Of a DNA stretch of 64,000 bases, positions 1 to 8,920 are shown piece after piece. This stretch comes from JBBSBY01 sp038205805 (GTDB taxonomy: Bacteria; Desulfobacterota; Desulfomonilia; Desulfomonilales; Desulfomonilaceae), in the NCBI GenBank assembly GCA_038205805.1, contig JBBRBO010000002.1:1-64000 (forward strand). The letters run 5' to 3'. Within the stretch, counting starts at the first letter, position 1, and every line of letters begins with the position of its first letter. The notes under the pieces were generated by a model that was given only the letters and a program-made list of their open reading frames with translations, did no database searches and was not told where the DNA came from. The position numbers were made by a program, and so were the translations under genes.

Positions 1-608
1 GCTTCGACACCGAAAAGCTTCTGTGGGAGCTGGAATTCTTCCTCGAGCACTACGTTCGAGGACTCTTCCGCTTGTCTATCTCACCGCGTGCGCTTTCCGC
101 ACTTCGGGCATTCTTCCTAGAAATAGCGGAAACACTGAGCGCCGAGCCACGGGTTTTCACCCATCGTGACTATCACTGTCGTAATCTCATGGTTTATCAA
201 GCGCAGCTAGTGATGATTGATTTCCAGGATGCGAGGATGGGACCAGCTCAATATGATCTTGCCTCGCTCTTGCGTGATTCCTACTTCCGCTTGCCCGCTG
301 CTCTCGTGACGGCATTACTCAATCATTATATGGCCGAAAACAAAGTGGCGGATCGCGCTCACTTCCGCTTCATCTTTGCCCTTATGGCGCTCCAGCGTAA
401 TATTAAGGCCCTCGGCACCTTTGCGTTTCAAACCACCGTACGAGGCTCTAATCGATATTTGGAGTCGATCCCCTTAACTGCCGACTACATTTGTGAGAAT
501 ATCAATAAGCGCTCCAGGTTTGCTCGGTATCGCCATGTCGTGGAGGATTTCATCACCGGTCCGGCCGGAGAGCTACGGAAGAACGTCGGCGTCAACGAAG
601 CTTTGTAA
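1..608 (+). CDS. APH-family small-molecule kinase, 3' part (AmgK-like)
   Basis: This is the C-terminal part of a kinase of the aminoglycoside/choline phosphotransferase fold. The reading frame is open to the left window edge, so the start is outside; the TTG at 72 is not a real start. The Brenner motif HRDYHCRNLM (catalytic Asp) and the metal-binding IDFQDA segment are both present, followed by the helical C-terminal lobe. The wording around IDFQDAR and YDLASLL is typical of AmgK, the anomeric MurNAc/GlcNAc kinase of peptidoglycan recycling; that assignment is inferred. AmgK is usually paired with a nucleotidyltransferase (MurU), which is not visible here. The next gene is unrelated. Confidence 0.75.
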   Translation, partial: FDTEKLLWELEFFLEHYVRGLFRLSISPRALSALRAFFLEIAETLSAEPRVFTHRDYHCRNLMVYQAQLVMIDFQDARMGPAQYDLASLLRDSYFRLPAALVTALLNHYMAENKVADRAHFRFIFALMALQRNIKALGTFAFQTTVRGSNRYLESIPLTADYICENINKRSRFARYRHVVEDFITGPAGELRKNVGVNEAL

Positions 609-660
609 GCCGGGAGCGCCGGCGGCTGTGCGCCCGGTGAACCAATACCTCGGAGGAAAT

Positions 661-2232
661 ATGATTGTCAGTAGGTGGGTTCATATGGGGACGGTATTGA
701 ATCGCCACGCCGCCGCCTTCCCGGATAAGCTCGGTTGTCAGGACAAGGCAAAGAGCTTCACCTTCGCCGAATGGAATCTCAGGGCGAGAAGATTGGCTCT
801 GGCATTGGCGGGCCTGAATTGCGGGCCAGGTGACCGCTTTGCCGTATTGGCGTACAATCGCGTCGAGTGGATGGAGATCTACGCCGGGTGCGCCAAAGGG
901 GGCCAGGTGTGCGTGCCGATCATGTTCAGGTCGGCGTCGGCTGAAATTGCCTATATAGTAAATAATTCGGGGTGCAAAGCCCTGATTTGCGAACGCTCTT
1001 TTGCGAGAACCATTGATTCCATTCGAACGGAACTCTTGATCCCCGAGACGAATTACATCTGTATAAGTGACGGCGAAGCTCCACCGAAGGGCTACATCGC
1101 ATACGAGGAGTGGCTTGCCGGTCAGTCCGCCGACGAGCCTGACGTCCTTGTAGACGCGTCTAAGCCTTGGACCATCATGTATACCTCGGGCACCACGGGC
1201 AAACCTAAGGGAGTGGTTCGCACCCATGAGAGCTTCATGGCTATGTATTATTTGCACATCGCCAATATGGGTGTGCGTTCAACGGATAAGGCCATGATGG
1301 TGATGCCCATGTGCCATGTGAACTCCATCTTCTATTCGTTTCCGTATACGCTGTTATCGGCTCCCGTATTCGTCTACAACGAATTGAGTTTCGATCCTGA
1401 AGATTTCCTGGAGACTGCGGATCGTCATTCAATAACCTTTGTGTCCCTTGTTCCCACGCATTATGTGATGATTACCTCGCTACCGGATGAGGTTAAAGAG
1501 GAATACAATCTCACGGCTATACGCCAGTTGCTTGTATCGTCGGCGCCGGCGAGAAAGAGCCTCAAGTTGGCTGTGATGGAGTTCTTTCCCGGCGCGGAGT
1601 TATGGGAGGCGTACGGTTCCACTGAAGCGGGCTTAGTGACATTATGCCGACCTGAGGATCAAATGCAGAAGATTGGTTCCATAGGCCGAGAAATCTTCGG
1701 TGTGGATGTCATAAAGGTCCTGGATGAGCAAGGGAATCAGGTTTCAGACGGCGAAGTGGGCGAACTCTACGCCCGCACGCCAATGCTCTTCAAAGAATAC
1801 TGGAACCAACCTGAGAAGACCGCAGCGGCTTTTCGAGGTGAATGGTTCAGCGCAGGGGACATGTGCTATCGTGATGAGGACGGCTTCTATGTCCTGGTGG
1901 ATCGTAAGGCCAACATGATCATCACAGGGGGTGAAAATGTCTTCCCTTCAGAGGTAGAGCAAGCGCTGGCGAATCACGAGGCCGTTAAGGATGTCGCAGT
2001 TATAGGGCTGCCTCACGAAAAATGGGGAGAAGCTATTCATGCCGTCGTGATTCTGCGAAGCGGCTTTGAGCCTTCTGCGCGCCTCAAGGAAGAGTTAAGA
2101 CGAAGTTTGTGGACCAAAATAGCGAGATACAAGGTCCCAAAGTCCATAGACTTCGTGGGAGACGATGATATGCCTCGCACCGGGGCCGGCAAGATACTCC
2201 ATCGCAAATTGCGGGAGAAATACGGCGGCTGA
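661..2232 (+). CDS. Acyl-CoA synthetase (AMP-forming, ANL superfamily)
   Basis: A 523-residue ATP-dependent ligase that should activate a carboxylic acid to acyl-AMP and then acyl-CoA. The P-loop-like A3 motif YTSGTTGKPKG starts near residue 174. It is followed by the YGSTEAG acyl-site motif, the GDMCYRDEDGFY and DRK hinge, and the C-terminal catalytic lysine in PRTGAGKILHRKL. The start at 661 is chosen because CGGAGGAAAT precedes it directly; a longer frame from 493 has no such support and overlaps the previous gene. The substrate cannot be read from sequence. Crotonobetaine/carnitine-CoA ligase-like or long-chain acyl-CoA ligase-like are both possible. Confidence 0.88.
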   Translation: MIVSRWVHMGTVLNRHAAAFPDKLGCQDKAKSFTFAEWNLRARRLALALAGLNCGPGDRFAVLAYNRVEWMEIYAGCAKGGQVCVPIMFRSASAEIAYIVNNSGCKALICERSFARTIDSIRTELLIPETNYICISDGEAPPKGYIAYEEWLAGQSADEPDVLVDASKPWTIMYTSGTTGKPKGVVRTHESFMAMYYLHIANMGVRSTDKAMMVMPMCHVNSIFYSFPYTLLSAPVFVYNELSFDPEDFLETADRHSITFVSLVPTHYVMITSLPDEVKEEYNLTAIRQLLVSSAPARKSLKLAVMEFFPGAELWEAYGSTEAGLVTLCRPEDQMQKIGSIGREIFGVDVIKVLDEQGNQVSDGEVGELYARTPMLFKEYWNQPEKTAAAFRGEWFSAGDMCYRDEDGFYVLVDRKANMIITGGENVFPSEVEQALANHEAVKDVAVIGLPHEKWGEAIHAVVILRSGFEPSARLKEELRRSLWTKIARYKVPKSIDFVGDDDMPRTGAGKILHRKLREKYGG

Positions 2233-2432
2233 TGAGCCGACAGGGTGAGCGGGTGCGGCGTAGGAAGAGGGCGGTTTCTTGAAGAGCGTTCCGCGTACAA
2301 GAGGCGCTCGCAACGGTATAAAACGGCTTCTCGTGTGGCTCGCAATCCTTCATTGCTGTAGCGGCTGCTTTGTGCTACACCTGCGACGTGACTTTAAGGA
2401 AACTGCTCAAGCAGTCATCGTAAGGAGATGAA

Positions 2433-2678
2433 ATGTCACTGAAACCGATATACGTGTCTGTTGTAATCCTGCTCCTGTGTACGCCGACCTTTGCCCAAAC
2501 TTCGCAGAGTCAGAACGCCACCCGTTCGGAACAGTGGGTAAGTCACCAAATGAATCAACCGCCGCCCTCAGCGGATAAATACTCCATGTCCGAAGACGTG
2601 TTGGACGATATTCGACAACTCTATCTCGATGCAAAGCTGGAAAGCGAAAAGAAGAAGCAACCCGCAGCCGGTAAGTAG
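2433..2678 (+). CDS. Small secreted protein, unknown
   Basis: An 81-residue protein with a typical signal peptide: a short N-terminus, a hydrophobic core around residues 6-18 and an AFA-like cleavage site near FAQ. The mature part is hydrophilic, rich in Gln, Ser and Lys, and ends in a Lys-rich helix. AAGGAG lies just before the ATG. No family is recognised. It is probably exported to the periplasm. It follows an acyl-CoA ligase after 200 bp and precedes a gene of unknown role. Confidence 0.55.
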   Translation: MSLKPIYVSVVILLLCTPTFAQTSQSQNATRSEQWVSHQMNQPPPSADKYSMSEDVLDDIRQLYLDAKLESEKKKQPAAGK

Positions 2679-2770
2679 ACGGACGGCGGTCATCGTCGTT
2701 TGTTTCGTCAGGTAACACGTCTATTCTCCTCAGGCCGCATCCGATCCGACGTAGAGTAACCATTGAACCG

Positions 2771-3541
2771 GTGACAAGTATGTGCGCCCAAACAGCAGAC
2801 GAAACGGGAAGTATCCTGGTCTTGAGTTCGGAACCGGCTCCTAGCTCGTTGGAGTCGTTGCTCAACAACTCAGCGGGCAATGTAGCGTTCCTGAACCCGT
2901 TCGACACGTCTTCGCGATCTGAGCTGGTTCACCGCATGCTCGATGCGGATCTGGTGATCTGCTGTGGGGCTACTCCTGAGATGTATTATCTTCTGGGAAT
3001 AGCCGAAGCGATCGGTAAACCCTCAATTTTTTGGAACGAGAACGGTGTCTCGCAGGAGTTACGCAGACTCGGCGCTTCGGTGACCGGCGACGAACCGCAG
3101 TGGGATCTTCGTAAGCTCAGGGATTCTACCAGCGTAGTCCCTATCGTCAAAGCGGACAAGAGGCCGGTCCACTGGAGCCTGTCCGGCGAGATTCGAGCCA
3201 ATATGATCGATATAGCGAACGTGCAAGCCCGAGATCTGATGTTCGCCGGCATCTTGCATGATCTGAATGAGAAAAGTCTCATATTCGTGAACTGCCGCAC
3301 GGAAGTGTATGACTCTGAAATTGTTCAGTGGACGCTTACACGCATGGAAAACGAAGTGCGGCGCCTTCTTTCCACCATCTACGCGGATTTCGAGGCGGTG
3401 AATAAGGCTACCGCCGCAGCGGGTGAGAACTTTACCGTCCCGAATGTTCAACGCTACCTGAAGGCTATCCGAGCATTCGAGCGGGGGGCTTTGGCTTCCG
3501 CTGAAGATGTGCTCACATATCTGCTCGATCGAGAACTCTAG
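2771..3541 (+). CDS. Unknown protein with nucleotide-deoxyribosyltransferase-like segment
   Basis: A 256-residue soluble protein. Residues about 58-90 (DADLVICCGATPEMYYLLGIAE and the following GKP) resemble the helix-strand core of the nucleoside 2-deoxyribosyltransferase-like/TIR-like fold, where a glutamate within an E-x-G-x-A pattern is catalytic. Here the matching position is Tyr/Leu rather than a clear Glu, so activity is doubtful. The C-terminal 100 residues are helical. The start could be GTG 2771 or ATG 2780; neither has a good ribosome-binding site. The gene converges on the methyltransferase gene with a 6 bp gap. I do not recognise its function. Confidence 0.6.
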   Translation: MTSMCAQTADETGSILVLSSEPAPSSLESLLNNSAGNVAFLNPFDTSSRSELVHRMLDADLVICCGATPEMYYLLGIAEAIGKPSIFWNENGVSQELRRLGASVTGDEPQWDLRKLRDSTSVVPIVKADKRPVHWSLSGEIRANMIDIANVQARDLMFAGILHDLNEKSLIFVNCRTEVYDSEIVQWTLTRMENEVRRLLSTIYADFEAVNKATAAAGENFTVPNVQRYLKAIRAFERGALASAEDVLTYLLDREL

Positions 3542-3547
3542 ACACAA

Positions 3548-4345
3548 TTACCCGCTTTTCTTACCCGTCATAAACGTCCAACGAAAGAACGGCTGAGTGT
3601 CCGGGAAGTTTTCCGCCAGCGCCTTGACTTTGTGTACTCGCTCCTCATACGGCAGGCCCGGAAAGAGCCCTGCGGACATTGCGGGAATGGAAAAGAATTC
3701 CACGAAAGTCGAAGCAGGGAACGGGAAATTTTCAGTCCACGTGCGGTTCACGGGAAACAGTTCCGCGAAGTACGCCTTGAACTCCGGGAGCTTCACCGCC
3801 GTACGCAAATTGACCCCGACCTTGGCCGTGCGGTCGGCTAATTCTAAAATATTCCGGTCCGCATCGTCATAGACGCCGGTCATGAAAGTGAGGCCGACTT
3901 CGCCGCGTTCCACTAACAAGTTGCGCACTTGCTCTAAGCTCTTTTGATAATCCGGGATGAGGAAGATCGAGGCGCTGTAGACCACCAGATCCATCGGGTC
4001 ATGGATACACTCGGCCAGCTCCGCTGCGTCGCCTTCAACAAAGCGAACGCCTTGAGTTCCCGCAAAGTTGCGACGGGCGGTAGCGAGCATGGCCGGCGAG
4101 TTGTCCAGTCCGACCACCACCGCGTCGGGGAGTGAATCCACGATCGCCCGTGTGCCGGCGCCCGTGCCGCAGCCTATATCCAATACTTTCGCTGCGGCTC
4201 GCTTCGTCATTGCAGAGAGTAGTTTCGCATTCAAAGTCGCAAAAAAAACATGCCGCTCCTCGAATTGTTCATATTCGATAGGGCTTTGCTCAAAGTTGGA
4301 GCGAACAGCGTCTTTTATTCTGATAAGTTTGCTTATGGTACCCAC
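3548..4345 (-). CDS. Class I SAM-dependent methyltransferase
   Basis: A 265-residue protein with the Rossmann-like methyltransferase core. Motif I is VLDIGCGTGAGT near residues 55-66, followed by an acidic residue ending strand 2 (VGLDNS) and the ARRNF-VEGDAAEL segment that contacts adenine. The order matches the methyltransferase 11/25 families. The acceptor substrate is unknown. It reads leftward and converges with the preceding unknown gene. The long non-coding, repeat-rich stretch to its right holds its promoter, which I could not place. Confidence 0.8.
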   Translation of the reverse strand: MGTISKLIRIKDAVRSNFEQSPIEYEQFEERHVFFATLNAKLLSAMTKRAAAKVLDIGCGTGAGTRAIVDSLPDAVVVGLDNSPAMLATARRNFAGTQGVRFVEGDAAELAECIHDPMDLVVYSASIFLIPDYQKSLEQVRNLLVERGEVGLTFMTGVYDDADRNILELADRTAKVGVNLRTAVKLPEFKAYFAELFPVNRTWTENFPFPASTFVEFFSIPAMSAGLFPGLPYEERVHKVKALAENFPDTQPFFRWTFMTGKKSG

Positions 4346-4448
4346 GTCGTCTCCTCTTGTGCCTTTTCGCTTTGCGCATATCGATCGGGGAGAACTGTCT
4401 TGAAAGATGGCCCGGTCTCGCCCCCAAAGAGGCCAAAACTACTACCTC

Positions 4449-4913
4449 TACCCAATCAAAAAAGTAATATTAGGGAGAACCTTCTTGAAGAGACTGTCTA
4501 AGTCGGATTCTCCCCAAACCCCTTTCCAAGAACGACCATGACATTTCGTCACAACGAAGCATGAAAGTATCCAATCATTTAAAATACTTTAGGATTAAGC
4601 CCCTGTATCTCCTTGTCGGGGGGTCAATAGGATACTGCCCGCCGACCCTGTAGACGCGGAGCCGACGTCCATCCCCCTGACAAGGGGAGCAGGGGGTTTT
4701 TCAATCTCGTACGGAAAAACTTTCCATGTGGTCGTTGTACAGTGCATCCCGGACGTGAGACTTTCATGCGATTTTTGCAATATCCGAAAGTAGCATTTCT
4801 CAAGAAGAAATACCGCTTTCGGTGATTATCACGAGTTTCTTAGAACGAGGTTGGAAAAACCTGCTTCGCAAAAAATCTTCACCGATAATACGGTTAGGAA
4901 AGGGTATTGGTAT
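4449..4913 (-). repeat. Dispersed ~220 bp structured repeat, copy 1, interrupted
   Basis: This reads as the reverse strand of the repeat seen complete at 37469-37691. The right-end part (4449 to about 4532: AATCAAAAAAGTAAT, then TTCTCCCC and CCAAGAAC) and the left-end part (about 4772-4913: GGTTGGAAAAACCTGCTT, ending GGTATTGGTAT) are separated by about 240 bp of unrelated DNA. Divergence from the other copies is considerable. Confidence 0.6.
4559..4769. repeat. Possible small inserted element with inverted ends
   Basis: About 211 bp lying inside the repeat copy at 4449-4913. The ends are inverted: GCATGAAAGT at 4559 and ACTTTCATGC at 4760. An inner inverted pair, CCTTGTCGGGGGG (4611) and TCCCCCTGACAAGG (4673), could form a long hairpin. 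No coding capacity is seen. The boundaries are tentative, because 25 bp between the broken repeat and the left end are unexplained. Confidence 0.35.
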
Positions 4914-5454
4914 CACAATGGCCGTGAGCTGTGTGTTAGCGTTCGTGCCCCAAATTGACTTTAGAAGACCTAACCTAATCACTCTTACCCCCTTTTAGGA
5001 AATCGGCACAACAACCTGATTGGATACACTTGTCCCTTGGACTCTCTCGGCGAAACCGAAAACGTGTGAACGGATCGTCGTGGGAATGTTTATCGGCAAT
5101 ATGTTGTTTGGATTAGATTTCTACGTATCTAATTACTAATTTACAGTATAAAATTACCCCTGACAAGCAATAACGCAAAAAGCCCCTAAAATCGAAATAT
5201 AGTTTGCTAGGATCGTGTTTACCTACCTGTAAGTTGTGCTCCATTATGGAGCACTTGCGACTCCAAAAGGCGCCCCTACGGAGATTTAAGCCTTACGACT
5301 GCGAATAGTACGCGTTGGAGCGCGTACGCGGAGCTGATCATACATAAGGAGACACACGTGAGCGTCTCCTCCCTCACGATTGCGCTTGCGGCCTACTTGG
5401 ACGAAACCTTTGCAAAGCTTGGAAACAGTGTTCTTTGAGCACGCCGTATCCAAT

Positions 5455-5541
5455 AGGCGCTAATGGGAAAAACCTGCATTGCACCAAAAGCTCCGCCAAT
5501 TTTACCCTTTCGAATGCGCATCGTTATGAGAAGGCGCTAAT
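5455..5541 (-). repeat. Partial copy of the dispersed repeat flanked by direct repeats
   Basis: The stretch GGAAAAACCTGCATTGCA to about 5530 matches the left third of the dispersed repeat, read in reverse. It lies between two direct copies of AGGCGCTAAT (5455-5464 and 5532-5541). The second copy contains the stop codon of the cupin gene at 5537. The rest of the 4.35-5.54 kb stretch shows no convincing gene. Confidence 0.5.
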
Positions 5542-6190
5542 CAGTTTTTGCCGGACTGAAGGCCGTTACGGAACTCGTAGTCACAATGAGGCGTTCGAGT
5601 TTACGCTGGGCGCTCGACTCACTGTGGTCGTCACCGTGTTTCCATTCGCGTAATAGATTTCTCGCCTGGGTTTTGTCCAGCCCTAGAATTCTCCGCAGTT
5701 GTCCCATGGTGATACATTGACGCTCGTACGTATACCGGGCCAGAACCTCGAGCGGCAGCTCTCGCAGTTGCTCGATGGCTATTTTAATGCCTTGTGCTCG
5801 CAAGTACCCCTGGAGCTGCCTGTAAGAGTCCTGGTCAACCTCGGCGTCGGGCGGTAACTTGCCCGTGATAAAGTCCTCTCGAATAGGCGAAAATATATCC
5901 AGCAGCACACAGCCCTCAGGACCTACCAGCACACCATGGGGAAGCGAAGAAGGAATAACCAGCATATCTCCCGCAGATAGTTTTGTTTCTTCCCCGTGTG
6001 GGAGTCGTAAAATGATCGACCCGCGTTCTATCATGGTGATCTGCTCGGATACATGCTCGTGAATATCCACAGTAGCTCGTGGTTGCAGCTCCACACGAAC
6101 CACCATCACATTCTGACCCCAGAGCAATTTGCGGCACATATCAGCGCCGATTTTTTCTTCGGGTAATTCAGGCCAAGATACGGGGTTCAT
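5537..6190 (-). CDS. Cupin-domain protein, possible sensor/regulator
   Basis: A 217-residue protein with an N-terminal cupin barrel (about residues 20-105). The metal-ligand pattern is visible as HEHVSEQ (His-x-His and Glu) and PSSLPHGV (second-motif His). The C-terminal half (about 130-200) is helical and contains TMGQLRRILGLDKTQARNLL, which looks like a short helix-turn-helix or linker-type DNA-binding segment. It may be a ligand-sensing regulator, but no target is evident. The stop codon lies in a repeated decamer. Confidence 0.65.
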   Translation of the reverse strand: MNPVSWPELPEEKIGADMCRKLLWGQNVMVVRVELQPRATVDIHEHVSEQITMIERGSIILRLPHGEETKLSAGDMLVIPSSLPHGVLVGPEGCVLLDIFSPIREDFITGKLPPDAEVDQDSYRQLQGYLRAQGIKIAIEQLRELPLEVLARYTYERQCITMGQLRRILGLDKTQARNLLREWKHGDDHSESSAQRKLERLIVTTSSVTAFSPAKTD

Positions 6191-6369
6191 TCGATTATCC
6201 TTTGAATTGGTTCACCGGTCCTGAGAGGACTTTGCGCACCGGAAAGGCAAAGAAGAGAGACTGGCGTTCCCGCCGGGTCACTTCATCTTAAGTGCGAGCA
6301 ATAGAGCGTTCTCGGTGAACGATTATTCTCACTTTGGCCATGCGGTAGGGACGCCGGCCGCAGCAGCTT

Positions 6370-6645
6370 TTAGTATTTGCCGGCTGCGTCCAAATCATGA
6401 TAGCGTTGCTTCTTGTCGAAACCAAGGGGACGTTCCTGAAAGTCTCTGAGGCCGGTGGTGTCTTTAGCGCCGGCGCGTTGGGAATCATGTAGGAAATAGA
6501 ACAAAGTATAGTGCGTTCTCATGAGGAAATTGGTACCCATAAGGGAATCCAGTCTCTCGAAGAGCGGCGCGCCTCCAAGGGGCACGTATCCGCCAAAGAA
6601 CACGACTGCTAAGAAAATCGCTATTCCTATGGCCAAGTTGCGCAT
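6370..6645 (-). CDS. Small membrane-anchored protein, unknown
   Basis: A 91-residue protein with one N-terminal hydrophobic segment (about residues 4-24), either an uncleaved anchor or a signal peptide, and a polar tail. AGGAGG stands close before the ATG, a strong ribosome-binding site. It lies 27 bp downstream of the zinc-ribbon membrane protein gene and is probably in the same transcript. No family is recognised. Confidence 0.6.
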   Translation of the reverse strand: MRNLAIGIAIFLAVVFFGGYVPLGGAPLFERLDSLMGTNFLMRTHYTLFYFLHDSQRAGAKDTTGLRDFQERPLGFDKKQRYHDLDAAGKY

Positions 6646-6672
6646 TGTTTCCTCCTGCGGCGCTTACGGCGC

Positions 6673-7176
6673 TCATTTTTCCCAATCTTCGAGGTCCGCT
6701 CGGCTCGGATCGAAGATCATTATTTTTGAATTCCTAAGCGCCAACCACTTCTCGCATTGTGAGCATCGTATGCGAATGCCGGTTTTCTTTATAGTTTTCG
6801 TAACGGGTATTTTACAATCATCACAGGTAATTTTTGCGCTTTCGAGACAATCGAGCCCATAGGCTTCCCATATTTGGCCGGTAGCAGGTTCTATATCCAT
6901 CAGTTTCTTTATGGCTTCTACCATTGTGGCCGCGTCCGATGAGCCGAAGTTGTCCTTCGCGCAAATGGTTTCAATCTCATGCACAAGGCTCTTGTACTCC
7001 TGCGAGCCGCCTGCGTCCTTTGCCTTAGGCATTCGTCCGGGCTTTTGCGGTTTTAGCTTGGTAAAATCAAAGTCCAATGTGGGAAACCACTTGGGTTTAC
7101 GACCAGGATAAGTACGTACGTACCAAATAACGAAGATAATGCCCCAAATGATTACACCTAAAAGAAAACTGCTCAT
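6673..7176 (-). CDS. Membrane-anchored protein with zinc ribbon
   Basis: A 167-residue protein with one N-terminal transmembrane helix (about residues 4-22) and a soluble domain. Near the C-terminus, CDDC and CSQC about 18 residues apart form a four-cysteine zinc-ribbon knuckle. The middle part is helical and mentions no known catalytic motif. It probably lies on the inner membrane with the ribbon in the cytoplasm. It is co-directional with the next small membrane protein gene, so the two may work together. Function unknown. Confidence 0.65.
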   Translation of the reverse strand: MSSFLLGVIIWGIIFVIWYVRTYPGRKPKWFPTLDFDFTKLKPQKPGRMPKAKDAGGSQEYKSLVHEIETICAKDNFGSSDAATMVEAIKKLMDIEPATGQIWEAYGLDCLESAKITCDDCKIPVTKTIKKTGIRIRCSQCEKWLALRNSKIMIFDPSRADLEDWEK

Positions 7177-7259
7177 GTATGTACTTCCACATCACTCATA
7201 AGTAAGAGTTTACTTGGCTTGAGACGCTCTGTCTGCGAAGCGCGGCGGAGGGAAGACTA

Positions 7260-7582
7260 ATACCCATGCGTAATCAAAGAAGTAACATGGGGGAGAGCCT
7301 TCTTGAAAGAAGTTTCTCCCCAAATCCCCATAAGCGCTAATTTAAGTGGAAATCATTACGGATTTTGAATTACCGGTTCTAATGATTTCAGGTAGTTACA
7401 ACCCTTAAGTTAGCGCCTATGCCCCAGAACCCTCTCCAAGAACTTTCGCAATTGCCGGAATCGGCTTTTCTCAAGGAGAAAATGCCGCTTTAGGCGATTA
7501 CCAATTTCCGAAGAGAGAGCTTGGAAAAACCTGCTTTGCAACAAAGGCTCCGCCGATCTCACTTTCTAAAGCATATCGGTAT
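7260..7582 (-). repeat. Dispersed structured repeat, copy 3, carrying an inner element
   Basis: A full-length reverse-strand copy. The ends are ATACCCATGCG at 7260 and GCATATCGGTAT ending at 7582, an imperfect inverted pair. It contains the two internal hairpin arms seen in other copies, and is split at 7330-7420 by a nested element. It fills most of the 540 bp gap between the zinc-ribbon gene and coaE; no gene is seen there. Confidence 0.75.
7330..7420 (+). repeat. Nested 91 bp palindromic-ended element, copy 1
   Basis: Bounded by inverted ends ATAAGCGCTAATTTAAG and CTTAAGTTAGCGCCTAT. On both sides lie near-copies of a C-rich host sequence (CCCCAAATCCC on the left, CCCCAGAACCC on the right), consistent with a target duplication of about 11 bp. 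A closely similar copy lies at 32490-32581. Confidence 0.7.
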
Positions 7583-7717
7583 AAATCTTCTTTCTCAAAG
7601 CGTCCTTTGCCGATTCCGTCCGGTTGCGCTCTTTCCGGTGAACGGTCACGTTTGGAGCTGTCGGATCCGATTAGCGACACTCCAGCGGCCATATTTGTGC
7701 AGATGAAATAGCGGCCG

Positions 7718-8350
7718 CTAACCCGGTCCCCGGTAGTCCCGTTTGTTCTTCAGCGCCAAAAGGGGCAGCTCGGCAATGAGCTTCCGTACACGATCGCGTG
7801 TGCGCTCCGTGGGACCGGAATTGTCGATCACCACGGTCGCCAATCGCTTTTTGGTCTCGATCGGCATTTGCGAGCGTATTCTCGCTTCCGCTTCCGTCCG
7901 CGACAGGCCATCGCGCGCCGTCAGGCGTTCGAGCTGCACATTTTCGGGCGTATAGACGAGAACTGTCACGTCAAAGCGCTCCACCCATCCCACCTCGAAG
8001 AGGAGCGGTATATCCGCCACGACTATCGAGGCTCCCTGGGCCTGCTCGTAAGAAATAGCCTTTCGCATCAAGGCTGCGACGCGGGGGTGGGTAATCGATT
8101 CGAGGGTTCTTCGGGCCTCCGAAGAGCCGAATACCACGTCGGCTAGGGCTTTGCGCTCAAGTTCGCCTTCTTGCGATATTACCGTGGGACCAAAAGTCTC
8201 CCGAATTGCCCGCAGCCCCGGTGAACCGGGAGCCACAATCTCCCTAGCGAGGGTGTCGGCGCATATCACGGGAATACCCTCTGCACGAAACATGGCAGCG
8301 ACAGAGCTTTTTCCCGAAGCTATACCACCCGTCAGACCCACGACCATCAT
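7718..8350 (-). CDS. coaE: Dephospho-CoA kinase
   Basis: A 210-residue enzyme that phosphorylates the 3'-hydroxyl of dephospho-CoA, the last step of coenzyme A synthesis, in the cytoplasm. The P-loop GGIASGKS is at residues 8-15. It is followed by the CADTLARE substrate segment, the DIPLLFEVG motif and the RxR-type lid region (RDGLSRTEAEARI). Its length is normal for the family. The gene follows a helical protein gene by 18 bp in the same direction, so the two are likely co-transcribed. Confidence 0.95.
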   Translation of the reverse strand: MMVVGLTGGIASGKSSVAAMFRAEGIPVICADTLAREIVAPGSPGLRAIRETFGPTVISQEGELERKALADVVFGSSEARRTLESITHPRVAALMRKAISYEQAQGASIVVADIPLLFEVGWVERFDVTVLVYTPENVQLERLTARDGLSRTEAEARIRSQMPIETKKRLATVVIDNSGPTERTRDRVRKLIAELPLLALKNKRDYRGPG

Positions 8351-8368
8351 AGTACAATGCCGATCCGC

Positions 8369-8920
8369 TTAGCCATTTTTCTTCAGTTCTTCCCATGCGG
8401 CGTGCACTGCGCGATCAATTTTCTTGCCCGTCTTGTCCATAGTCTCTCGAAAGGTGTTCCATTGTCCATCAAATCCTTCGGCCCAGGCGCCCGTTTGTTT
8501 GCGCAATACCTTCAACTGTTCATCGCTCATTTTACCGATGCTTTCCCAGTGCTTGTCGATTTTTTCTTTCGCAGACTGCACGGCAGCTCGAAAATCCTTG
8601 TGATTCACATCAGATAATTTCGCGAGCCGCTCCTTAACTTCCGACAGATACCATGCGAAATCGGTCTGAGCTTGCTCCTGAACGATTTTCCAATGGTCCT
8701 TGATTTGGTCCGCTGCACGATCAACGTCTTCTTTTGCCCAATCGCCGGATGTGCGCATGCGCTGTTTTGCCTTGTCCAACGCGGCCATAAATTCCTCTCT
8801 GGAGCCCGTCCAACTGGTTCGAAGCAACGTCCCTACTTCCTTCAGCATGAATGCTCCGATTTTACCCAGGTTTCCCAATAATTCGGAAAATTCGATCCTG
8901 GTTTTATCCGATTTGTCCAT
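8369..8920 (-). CDS. Long amphipathic helical protein, unknown
   Basis: A 183-residue protein that is almost wholly helix-forming, rich in Lys, Asp, Glu, Trp and Met, with recurrent W-x-x-x and K-E-x-I/L patterns like apolipoprotein or phasin-type repeat proteins. It has no signal peptide or membrane segment. It lies directly upstream of coaE on the same strand. It could be a surface-binding (granule or lipid) or structural protein, but that is only inferred from composition. Confidence 0.6.
   Translation of the reverse strand: MDKSDKTRIEFSELLGNLGKIGAFMLKEVGTLLRTSWTGSREEFMAALDKAKQRMRTSGDWAKEDVDRAADQIKDHWKIVQEQAQTDFAWYLSEVKERLAKLSDVNHKDFRAAVQSAKEKIDKHWESIGKMSDEQLKVLRKQTGAWAEGFDGQWNTFRETMDKTGKKIDRAVHAAWEELKKNG

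Noticed and set aside
493..660. N-terminal extension of the first acyl-CoA ligase from 493
   Set aside because: It overlaps the end of the upstream kinase gene in another frame and shows no family residues; a good ribosome-binding site stands before 661.
592..1257. Long leftward frame opposite the first acyl-CoA ligase gene
   Set aside because: It is a shadow of the ligase gene with no recognisable domain.
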